Positions 15,842-21,806 of a DNA stretch of 21,806 nucleotides are shown here, in pieces. The notes under the pieces are model-generated. The model was given only the letters and a program-made list of their open reading frames with translations, had not been told where the DNA came from and made no database searches. This stretch comes from JALZUE01 sp051251725 (lineage in GTDB: Bacteria; Pseudomonadota; Gammaproteobacteria; Enterobacterales; Alteromonadaceae): assembly GCA_051251725.1 (NCBI GenBank), contig JBPOFN010000054.1:1-21806 (forward strand), in the 5' to 3' direction. Position 1 is the first letter of the stretch; the number at the start of each line of letters is the position of its first letter. A program made the position numbers and the translations under genes.

Positions 15842-17581
15842 TTATGTCATGTTGGCGAATTCGATGGCGTAATGAAGCCCTGACTCAGGTTCACTAGTCG
15901 CGCTTATTTTACCGTTTAAAGTATCAGTGACTAAGTTTTGAATGATATGTGTACCTAAGCCTGTACCGCCTTGCATGGCTTTGGTGGTATAAAATGGCGC
16001 AAAAAGGTTTTCTAGTTGATCACTGTTAACACCGTGGCCAGAATCACTATAGTTAAATTTAATGACATTATTTTGCATGGCAATATTTATCATTATTTGG
16101 CCCGCTTCAATACCTTCAAAACCGTGGATCAGTGAATTAATAATTAAGTTGGTAATAATTTGTGAAACCGCGCCTGCTTGTACGGTAATTTCTAAATCCG
16201 CAGGGCAGTTTACGGTAATGGTATGTTTGGTGTTTTTGAGCTTTGGGTGTAGTGAGTGAATAATACCGTCAATATAGTCAGCTAGATTTATATTTCTAAT
16301 TTTATTACTGGTTTGGTCAACAGCCACCTGTTTATAACTAGATATTAGATCTGATGCCCGGTTTAAATTGCCGGTTAATAAACTAATACTTTTAGTGGCG
16401 TTATCAATAAAATCAGCCAAAGATTTTTTCGTCAGCTTTTGCCCATTAACATCTTTATTTAACTGGTTCAGTAATTCGGCTAAATAACTGGTTGAGGTAA
16501 TTCCAACGCCAATAGGTGTATTAACTTCGTGGGTAACTTCGGCTGATAAGCTACCTAAGGCCGCCATTTTTTCTGCATCGAGTAAGCGATCTTGCGCTTT
16601 TTTAAGTTCAAATATTGATTTTTTTAGATCTTTATTGGTTAATAAAAGCGTCTCTTGGGTTTTCTTTCTACGGGTGTTTTCCGCCTCTAACTGCTTTTGT
16701 TGCAATAATAAGTCTTGTTTTTGTTTTTCCATTTTTAGCATTGACGTGCTTAATGAAGAGGTTTTACGCGCGACTTCCTGCTCTAATTGCAAGTTATGTT
16801 CATCTAATTTACTGTTAGCTTCGATTATTTCATTTTGAGCGCTATGAAGTCGGTCTTTATATAAGACTAATTCATCAATTAAATTATTGTAGGCATCTTC
16901 GAGAACATTTAATTCATTTTCTTCATAAGACATTGAATGTAATTTTGACGCTTCTGGATCATCAATATCAAACTGTTGAATTTGTTGTGTTAATTCACTT
17001 AATGGCGCGGTTAATAATTTAGAAAACGCCAGCGAAAACAGTAACACCAAAACTGCAGTTTTAACCATGGCATTACCTATCAAAAAATAAATACCGACTT
17101 CAATTCGGTTAAAAATAACTTCGTTGCTTGATAATAATGTCACACTGCCCACTTTACTGGTACGGCCGGAAAATTCAAAGATTAATGGGAAAGTGTGGCC
17201 GAACAAACCTTCAGAAAAAGAAGATAAATTTAAATAATCCCCTTCGCCATTATCTTCATATTGAATGTTATCAGTACTCACTAGTTGCCCAAGTTGGGCA
17301 ATTATTTGCTCATTTTCATCTTTAACTGAAATCCCTTTGATCATAGGAATGGCGACTAAACCGTCGGCAATGTCGATGGCTTGTTGGGTGTTAAGCTCCC
17401 ATACAGCGCGAGTTAAACTACCGCTAAAGGTTTTTTCCAAGGTTAGTAATTCGTTATTGATGTGGGCTTTGGTATTAATATATTCAGCAACAATTTGAAT
17501 ACCGGTGACAATAAACGTCAGCACAAAATAAAATGACAGTACTCGGGTAAGTAGCTTTTTTGAAATACTTTTTACTTTCAT
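15842..17581 (-). CDS. Membrane sensor histidine kinase, no adjacent response regulator
   Basis: This is a 579-residue inner-membrane kinase. One membrane helix is at about 13-31 and another at about 165-188, bounding a periplasmic sensor region of about 130 residues that I do not recognise. A HAMP-like stretch (188-240) and a long Gln/Lys/Glu-rich coiled coil (240-335) lead to the dimerization domain, with phospho-acceptor H351 in LSAEVTHEVNTPIG. The ATPase domain has N478/N482 (ITNLIINSLIHGF), the DSGHG loop (513-517) and GTGLG (539-543). There is no receiver or HPt domain and no response-regulator gene beside it; the nearby PhoB already has PhoR. The EVTHEVNTPIGV motif puts it among the kinases resembling DctB/NtrY-type coiled-coil kinases. 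The ligand is unknown. Confidence 0.93.
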   Translation of the reverse strand: MKVKSISKKLLTRVLSFYFVLTFIVTGIQIVAEYINTKAHINNELLTLEKTFSGSLTRAVWELNTQQAIDIADGLVAIPMIKGISVKDENEQIIAQLGQLVSTDNIQYEDNGEGDYLNLSSFSEGLFGHTFPLIFEFSGRTSKVGSVTLLSSNEVIFNRIEVGIYFLIGNAMVKTAVLVLLFSLAFSKLLTAPLSELTQQIQQFDIDDPEASKLHSMSYEENELNVLEDAYNNLIDELVLYKDRLHSAQNEIIEANSKLDEHNLQLEQEVARKTSSLSTSMLKMEKQKQDLLLQQKQLEAENTRRKKTQETLLLTNKDLKKSIFELKKAQDRLLDAEKMAALGSLSAEVTHEVNTPIGVGITSTSYLAELLNQLNKDVNGQKLTKKSLADFIDNATKSISLLTGNLNRASDLISSYKQVAVDQTSNKIRNINLADYIDGIIHSLHPKLKNTKHTITVNCPADLEITVQAGAVSQIITNLIINSLIHGFEGIEAGQIMINIAMQNNVIKFNYSDSGHGVNSDQLENLFAPFYTTKAMQGGTGLGTHIIQNLVTDTLNGKISATSEPESGLHYAIEFANMT

Positions 17582-17926
17582 TCATTTGGTACTTTTTGTT
17601 GCGGATAAACTGATTGTAATCAATTTCAGGTAAGTAGAAAGGTTTTTTGTCCATAATAATTAAATTTTCATTTATTTATTATGTTGTTAATTATTCTATA
17701 AGTGGTATCTGGCACAGCTTAGCCAATAACGATAGTTAAATATTTAGGCTATAGTTATTTCGAATTTGATGAGATAAAACAACACTTTCATAAAAATGAA
17801 ATTTTAAATTCATTTATTTTTAATATTTCTGTCAAAAAAAGTACACTTTGTCACAAAAGTGTCATGTGATAGTGGCAAGATACGACCATTAAAAAATACT
17901 AATTACTAAAATTTAAAGGTAATAAC
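17582..17926. other. 345-bp divergent intergenic region with the porin control region
   Basis: No gene is seen. The right end holds the porin Pho box (17848-17865), an overlapping inverted repeat of ACACTTT (17843-17849) and AAAGTGT (17856-17862), a further CTGTCAA (17829-17835) and the AAAGGT ribosome binding site (17915-17920). The left part is AT-rich and should contain the kinase promoter, but I could not assign elements. Confidence 0.6.
17848..17865 (+). promoter_or_regulatory. Pho box upstream of the porin gene
   Basis: TTGTCAC-AAAA-GTGTCAT fits the two 7-bp direct repeats separated by four A/T bases expected of a PhoB site (CTGTCAT-AWAW-CTGTCAY). A weak -10 (CAAGAT, 17876-17881) follows at the 10-bp distance typical of PhoB-activated promoters that lack a -35. 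It shares TGTCACAAAAGTGT with the site before phoB. Confidence 0.72.
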
Positions 17927-18883
17927 ATGAAATTTACTAAAACAACTTTAACGGCCGCTTTATTATCAGCGTTTTCTTTTTCAGCACTTTCTGCAGAAGA
18001 GTTAACGTTTTATGGTAAAGCTAATGTGACATTACAATCAAATGATGAAGGCGAAGGTCGTTATACGGAATTAAGAAGTAATGCATCACGACTTGGTGTT
18101 AAAGGCACGCATAAAGTCGATGATAACTTATCAGTGATCTATCAAGCCGAATTTGAAGTAGATATTGATAGTGATGGTGATGTCTTAAAAGATCGTAACC
18201 AATACATTGGCTTAAAAGGTAACTTCGGTGAAGTACTAGCCGGTAACAATGATACGGTATTAAAGCAATCACAGGGTAGCGTTGATTTATTTAGTGACCT
18301 AAACGGTGATATTAAAGAGTTATGGGTGGGTGAAAATCGCGTTAAAAATTCACTTACTTATAAGTCACCAAAGTTTAACGACTTACAGCTTGGTGTTACT
18401 TACATAACCGACGATGAAAACAAAGCCGATGCTGATGAGTCGTATTCATTATCACTTGTTTATGGTGATAAAAAACTTAAAAAATCAGCATTTTATGCAG
18501 CAGTGGCTTTTGATGCTGATGTTGAAGGTCAGTCAAAAGACAAAGCGGTAGCCAAACAAGCTTATGATGTAACGCGTATTACGGTACAAACTAAAGTTGG
18601 AGAGGTTGTTGTTGGTGGTATCTACCAAAATCAACAAGGGCAAGATGGCAGTGATATGGATGGTTTTTTAGTGTCAGCTAAATACTCGTCAAATAAATTG
18701 ACCTATAAAGGCCAATACCAAACCGCATCTCATGACGGTGGTGACGATCGCTCTGGTTTAACCGTTGGTGCTGACTATAAGTTAACTAAACAAGCGAAGT
18801 TATTTGCTTTCTATTCTACTTTTGATATGGACTCAGCGGCTGATGAAGACTTTTTAGCTGCAGGTATCGAATATAAATTTTAA
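17927..18883 (+). CDS. Outer-membrane porin, probably phosphate-starvation inducible
   Basis: This 318-residue general porin of the Gram-negative porin type should form a beta-barrel channel in the outer membrane. A signal peptide ends at ALSA (residue 23), and the mature protein opens with EELTFYGKANVTLQ, the usual first strand. NASRLGVKGTHKV and NQYIGLKGNFGEVLAGNNDT are family hallmarks. The chain ends in the strand AAGIEYKF, with the terminal Phe recognised by the BAM complex. The sequence is rich in Asp and Glu. The Pho box upstream and phoBR downstream suggest uptake of phosphate or phosphorylated compounds under phosphate limitation, analogous to PhoE. That role is inferred. AAAGGT is six bases before the ATG, and a strong terminator follows. 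Confidence 0.93.
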   Translation: MKFTKTTLTAALLSAFSFSALSAEELTFYGKANVTLQSNDEGEGRYTELRSNASRLGVKGTHKVDDNLSVIYQAEFEVDIDSDGDVLKDRNQYIGLKGNFGEVLAGNNDTVLKQSQGSVDLFSDLNGDIKELWVGENRVKNSLTYKSPKFNDLQLGVTYITDDENKADADESYSLSLVYGDKKLKKSAFYAAVAFDADVEGQSKDKAVAKQAYDVTRITVQTKVGEVVVGGIYQNQQGQDGSDMDGFLVSAKYSSNKLTYKGQYQTASHDGGDDRSGLTVGADYKLTKQAKLFAFYSTFDMDSAADEDFLAAGIEYKF

Positions 18884-18902
18884 TTGATAATATCTACTAC
18901 TT

Positions 18903-18937
18903 AAAGCCGTGATAGCTTTGCTTATCACGGCTTTTTT
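18903..18937 (+). terminator. Intrinsic terminator after the porin gene
   Basis: AAAGCCGTGATA (18903-18914) and TATCACGGCTTT (18923-18934) form a perfect 12-bp stem with an 8-base loop, and the T-run continues to 18937. It lies 20 bp after the porin stop and separates the porin transcript from phoBR. Confidence 0.93.
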
Positions 18938-19017
18938 ATGTAAAAACATTAGGTTTATTAAGGTGAAAACGATAAGCTTAGTAAATGATAAAAATAAAAT
19001 TCTGTGGTGTAATTAAA

Positions 19018-19035
19018 CTGTCACAAAAGTGTATC
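19018..19035 (+). promoter_or_regulatory. Pho box upstream of phoB (autoregulation)
   Basis: CTGTCAC-AAAA-GTGTATC has a nearly consensus first half-site, the A-rich 4-bp spacer and a weaker second half-site. A -10-like TATTGA (19046-19051) follows ten bases later, with the phoB start at 19082. The core TGTCACAAAAGTGT is identical to that of the porin site. Confidence 0.72.
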
Positions 19036-19081
19036 AAAATGGTCTTATTGAAGATGACCGATGTAGCTTTAGGAAGAGTAC

Positions 19082-19777
19082 ATGAATAGACAAATATTGA
19101 TAGTTGAAGACGAAGCGCCTATCCGAGAAATGATTTCTTTTGTGTTAGACCAAAATGGTTTTAATTCGCTTGAAGCTGCGGATATTGATGCTGCTAAAGC
19201 ATTAATAGTTGAGCCTTACCCAGATTTGATTTTATTAGATTGGATGTTACCTGGCGGCACGGGCGTAAAATTAGCGAAAGAATTAAAGCAAAATGAATAC
19301 ACGCGTAATATTCCAATTATCATGTTGACTGCTCGCGCAGATGAAGAAGATAAAGTAAAAGGTTTTGATGCCGGTGTTGATGACTATGTAACTAAGCCGT
19401 TTTCGCCGAAAGAATTAATTGCCCGCATTAAAGCCGTGATACGCCGCGTATCGCCAACGTCTTTAGAAGAAGTGATTGAATTTCATGGTTTATCGTTAGA
19501 TCCTGTGGCTCATCGCGTGGCGATTAATGAAAAAAGCCTTGATTTAGGGCCAACGGAATTTAGATTACTACATTTTTTTATGACACATACCGAACGGGTA
19601 TACAGCCGCGAGCAATTATTAGATAATGTTTGGGGTACGAACGTTTACGTTGAAGACCGAACAGTGGATGTTCACATCAGACGCTTAAGAAAAGCAATTA
19701 CTGGTGATGGCCATGAAAATTTCATTCAAACGGTACGTGGTTCTGGTTATCGTTTTTCAGGGAAAGTAAGTCACTAA
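19082..19777 (+). CDS. phoB: Phosphate regulon response regulator PhoB
   Basis: This 231-residue OmpR/PhoB-family transcription activator is phosphorylated by PhoR at low phosphate and binds Pho boxes. The receiver domain (1-120) has the acidic pocket E9/D10, phospho-acceptor D53 (LLDWMLPGGTG), T83 and K105 (YVTKPFSPKEL). The LDWMLPG and VSPTSLEEVIEF-type linker resemble E. coli PhoB. The winged-helix DNA-binding domain (about 130-228) has GPTEFRLLHFFM and the recognition region RTVDVHIRRLRKAI. AGGAAGAG precedes the ATG. phoR follows after four bases, so the two form an operon, probably autoregulated through the Pho box. Confidence 0.98.
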   Translation: MNRQILIVEDEAPIREMISFVLDQNGFNSLEAADIDAAKALIVEPYPDLILLDWMLPGGTGVKLAKELKQNEYTRNIPIIMLTARADEEDKVKGFDAGVDDYVTKPFSPKELIARIKAVIRRVSPTSLEEVIEFHGLSLDPVAHRVAINEKSLDLGPTEFRLLHFFMTHTERVYSREQLLDNVWGTNVYVEDRTVDVHIRRLRKAITGDGHENFIQTVRGSGYRFSGKVSH

Positions 19778-19781
19778 TTCT

Positions 19782-21080
19782 ATGTATTTACGCTTAACGG
19801 CTTTTTCGCTTTATTCTCGTTTAGTACTGTGGTTATTAGCCAGTTTGGTTATTGGCTATTTTGTTGGCTATTTATGGACATTAGCTTTTTTTGTTGTTTT
19901 TGGTATTTTAATTTGGAATTACCAACAAATATTAAAATTAGTTGAATGGCTATGGGAAAGTAAATCACTTACTCCGCCAAACTCTGAAGGTGTCTGGGGT
20001 CGTATTTTCGACGGTTTATATCGACAAGTTCGGCGAGCAAGAATAAAACAAAAACGCCTGAATGAGCGTATCCGTCAGTTTCGTGACGGCGCTGAAGCAC
20101 TTCCTGATGCTGCACTTGTGCTTTCCAATGAATTTATTATTGAATGGGGTAATAAAAAAGCGCAAAAGTTACTTGGCATCAGAACGCCTGGTGATGTTGG
20201 TCAGCGTATTGATAACTTGCTGCGATTCCCTAAATTTTCCTTGCAAATTAATGAAGGAAATATCGACTTACCCATTCACATTCCTTCACCGTTAGACGCT
20301 GAAATTCAACTGGAATTACGGTTAATGCCTTATGGCACAGATCAAATATTATTTCTTGCTCGTGATATTAGTAAAGTTCACCGACTAGAAGAGATGCGTC
20401 GGGATTTTGTTGCTAATGTTTCGCATGAATTAAAAACCCCTTTAACCGTAGTGCGCGGTTATGTCGAAATGGTGCAAGTTACCGAACACGCTTTAGATCC
20501 TCATTGGAAAAAAGCCTTTAATACCATTGAAACGCAAGTGACCAGAATGGATCGCTTGGTAGAACAATTATTAACCTTATCTCGAGTAGAAATTCATACT
20601 GAACATGACATTAAGCAAAAAATAGATATGCCTAAATTGATCCATCAATTAGTAGAAGACGCCAGTTGGTTGAATCAAGAGAAGCAGCATCGTATTTCAT
20701 TAGATGTCGTTTCATCGATGAGTATTAAAGGTATTGATACTGAAATTAAAAGTGCTTGTTCAAACTTAATCTCTAATGCTATTGCTTACACGCCGGAGCA
20801 TGGTGATATCCATGTTAGTTGGCAAAACTATGGTGATAGAGTGCGCTTTGCTGTCAAAGATAATGGTCCCGGTATCAAGCCTGAGCATGTTAATCGCTTA
20901 ACTGAACGCTTTTACCGGGTTGATAAATCTCGCTCACGCAATACTGGCGGCTCAGGTTTAGGCTTAGCTATTGTTAAACACGTATTGCAACATCATGGTG
21001 CTGAACTGATTATCAACAGTCAATGGGGCGAGGGTACTGAATTCTCAATTATTTTTAACAAAGAGTGTATTGTTCCGTGA
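19782..21080 (+). CDS. phoR: Phosphate regulon sensor histidine kinase PhoR
   Basis: This 432-residue inner-membrane kinase and phosphatase partner of PhoB normally senses phosphate through the PstSCAB-PhoU complex. Two closely spaced N-terminal helices (about 10-28 and 31-47) leave almost no periplasmic loop, as expected for PhoR. A positively charged linker (80-102) and a PAS domain (about 103-200) follow. The phospho-acceptor is H215 in NVSHELKTPLTVVRGY. The ATPase domain has N328/N332 (NLISNAIAYTPEHG), DNGPG (360-364), ERFYRVDKSRSR and GSGLG (390-394). pst and phoU genes are not in this window. A 9-bp stem-loop starts five bases after the stop. Confidence 0.98.
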   Translation: MYLRLTAFSLYSRLVLWLLASLVIGYFVGYLWTLAFFVVFGILIWNYQQILKLVEWLWESKSLTPPNSEGVWGRIFDGLYRQVRRARIKQKRLNERIRQFRDGAEALPDAALVLSNEFIIEWGNKKAQKLLGIRTPGDVGQRIDNLLRFPKFSLQINEGNIDLPIHIPSPLDAEIQLELRLMPYGTDQILFLARDISKVHRLEEMRRDFVANVSHELKTPLTVVRGYVEMVQVTEHALDPHWKKAFNTIETQVTRMDRLVEQLLTLSRVEIHTEHDIKQKIDMPKLIHQLVEDASWLNQEKQHRISLDVVSSMSIKGIDTEIKSACSNLISNAIAYTPEHGDIHVSWQNYGDRVRFAVKDNGPGIKPEHVNRLTERFYRVDKSRSRNTGGSGLGLAIVKHVLQHHGAELIINSQWGEGTEFSIIFNKECIVP

Positions 21081-21250
21081 TGCTAAGTTAGCTTAACTAA
21101 ATTTTTCAATCAGCTAACTTGGCTAGTATTTTCACTACACTTTAGCTCGGCTTAATAAATTCTTTGTCTATTAATTATTGATTAAGAACCAGATTAATTA
21201 TTGCTTTCATTATCTTTTTTGAGACCTATGTAACAGTTAGCCTGAGCTCG

Positions 21251-21364
21251 GGATAAGCCTAGCCACCCATAACGTGCTTTTTGCGCCTAGCGGCGTTGGA
21301 TAGTCGAGCAATAACACGTTATTACTCGCGTCGACTTAAGTCTAACTCCGCGATAAGCTAGCCA
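21251..21364. repeat. Structured element: direct repeats flanking an imperfect palindrome
   Basis: GATAAGCCTAGCCA (21252-21265) recurs with one base missing as GATAAGCTAGCCA (21352-21364). Between them lies a nested inverted repeat: GCGGCGTTGGA (21290-21300) against TCTAACTCCGC (21341-21351), and inside it CGAG-C-AATAA (21305-21314) against TTATT-A-CTCG (21319-21328) around a CACG loop. It is more GC-rich than its surroundings. I do not recognise it as a known element. Confidence 0.6.
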
Positions 21365-21420
21365 GCTTTCTTATTCATATATTAAATCCTCGTTTTTAAA
21401 AAAAGACATGATTAATCTTT

Positions 21421-21448
21421 CGTTACCAGTGTTGTTAACGTTTTTTTT
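21421..21448 (+). terminator. Weak terminator-like hairpin
   Basis: CGTTA (21421-21425) and TAACG (21436-21440) form a 5-bp stem with a 10-base loop, directly followed by eight T residues. The T-tract is good but the stem is short. It could end read-through from phoBR about 340 bp downstream of phoR. Confidence 0.4.
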
Positions 21449-21469
21449 GACATTGGATCTGACCTTTAA

Positions 21470-21505
21470 CTTTCAACTCAACTTTCAACTCAACTTTCAG
21501 CTTAG
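21470..21505 (+). repeat. 12-bp tandem repeat CTTTCAACTCAA, three copies
   Basis: There are two perfect copies (21470-21481 and 21482-21493) and a third with three differences (21494-21505). It lies about 90 bp before the lipoprotein start. CTTTCA resembles the Pho half-site CTGTCA, but the 12-bp period differs from the 11-bp period of a Pho box. Confidence 0.85.
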
Positions 21506-21593
21506 TTTTTTAGTTATCTTTACTTACTTGTGATTTCCATATAAATTAATTAAATCAAATATAAAAACAACAAGTAAACTTCAAGGATGCAAG

Positions 21594-21806
21594 ATGAAAA
21601 AAACTACCGGTATGTTATCGCCAGAAATAAAACAAATAACAGTAACGAATAAATCTAAAAAACTATCAATAGCACTAATAATTAGTTCAACACTTGCATT
21701 AACGGCATGTGGTGGTTCAGGATCCCCTGCAACGCCAACGCCAACGCCAACGCCAACGCCAACGCCAACGCCAACGCCAACGCCAACGCCAACGCCAACG
21801 CCAACG
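21594..21806 (+). CDS. Lipoprotein with Thr-Pro repeat stalk, 3' end cut by window edge
   Basis: Only 71 codons are visible. AAGG lies seven bases before the ATG. A charged N-region of about 23 residues, unusually long, is followed by a hydrophobic segment and the lipobox L36-T37-A38-C39, so it should be a lipid-anchored envelope protein. After the cysteine comes a flexible GGSGSPA segment, then a run of Thr-Pro dipeptides encoded by perfect CCAACG units up to the window edge. Such stalks usually space a globular domain from the membrane. The functional domain is not in view. Its position next to phoBR invites the guess of a secreted phosphatase or nuclease, but nothing visible proves that. 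Confidence 0.85.
   Translation, partial: MKKTTGMLSPEIKQITVTNKSKKLSIALIISSTLALTACGGSGSPATPTPTPTPTPTPTPTPTPTPTPTPT
21735..21806 (+). repeat. Hexanucleotide microsatellite (CCAACG), at least 12 copies
   Basis: Exactly twelve perfect CCAACG units, in frame as Pro-Thr codons, run to the last base of the window, so the true number is unknown. The preceding GCAACG is a one-base variant. All codons in the array are identical (CCA, ACG), which points to recent slippage rather than selection on protein sequence alone. Confidence 0.97.

Larger units (their letters stand above)
21081..21593. other. 513-bp non-coding region with several repeats and inverted repeats
   Basis: No gene is seen. It holds a stem of AAGTTAGCT (21085-21093) and AGCTAACTT (21112-21120) with an 18-base loop and no T-tract; an 11-bp direct repeat ATTAATTATTG (21170-21180 and 21193-21203); the structured element at 21251-21364; a terminator-like hairpin (21421-21448); and a 12-bp tandem repeat (21470-21505). 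TATAAA (21540-21545) may be the -10 of the lipoprotein gene, but no good -35 was found. Confidence 0.6.

Noticed and set aside
21290..21351. Integron attC-like site, because GTTGGAT and GTCTAAC fit GTTRRRY and RYYYAAC
   Set aside because: The two boxes occur in the reverse order to an attC site on both strands, no matching partner boxes were found at proper distance, and there is no integrase or cassette gene in the window.
21470..21505. Pho box for the lipoprotein gene
   Set aside because: CTTTCA repeats at a 12-bp period do not fit the 11-bp period or the TGTCA core of the two local Pho boxes. It is kept only as a tandem repeat.

Overview
The window looks like a stretch of chromosome from an AT-rich marine gammaproteobacterium, most likely of the order Alteromonadales (Colwellia/Thalassotalea-like). 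This is inferred from protein character and gene order: a P-protein (pheA), MutH, and an rppH-ptsP-lgt-thyA block arranged as in enterobacteria but with a TauE/SafE permease inserted. No tRNA, rRNA, CRISPR array, insertion sequence or phage gene was seen, and most genes are housekeeping, signalling or envelope genes.

Layout. 1-998 (-) is pheA, cut by the window edge, with an intrinsic-terminator-like hairpin in its leader. 1188-3289 holds a MobA/MocA-like nucleotidyltransferase, a DUF2164 protein (-), a DUF2058/YaiL protein and a membrane-tethered glutaredoxin-like protein. 3475-5102 is msrPQ, the periplasmic methionine sulfoxide repair pair, preceded by a 7-bp tandem repeat. A hexose-6-phosphate mutarotase (5209-6138) converges on mutH (-). 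From 6965 to 12484, rppH, ptsP, the TSUP permease, lgt and thyA all read forward. A solute-binding protein (-) converges on thyA, and its coding sequence contains the apparent thyA terminator. Then come an HDOD signalling protein, rdgC (-) and an orphan membrane histidine kinase (-).

17927-21080 is a phosphate-starvation module: an outer-membrane porin followed by phoB-phoR. The porin and phoB each have an upstream 18-bp Pho-box-like site, and the two sites share a 14-bp core. This suggests a phosphate-inducible porin and an autoregulated phoBR. The window ends in 513 bp of non-coding DNA with unexplained repeats and an imperfect palindrome, then the first 71 codons of a lipoprotein. That lipoprotein's N-terminus runs into at least twelve perfect CCAACG hexanucleotides (a Thr-Pro stalk).

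I found no clearly new multi-gene system. The best leads are regulatory or structural: the paired Pho boxes, the structured element at about 21250-21365, the Thr-Pro repeat lipoprotein beside phoBR, the pheA leader hairpin containing an in-frame ATG, and the thyA terminator buried in the opposing gene.
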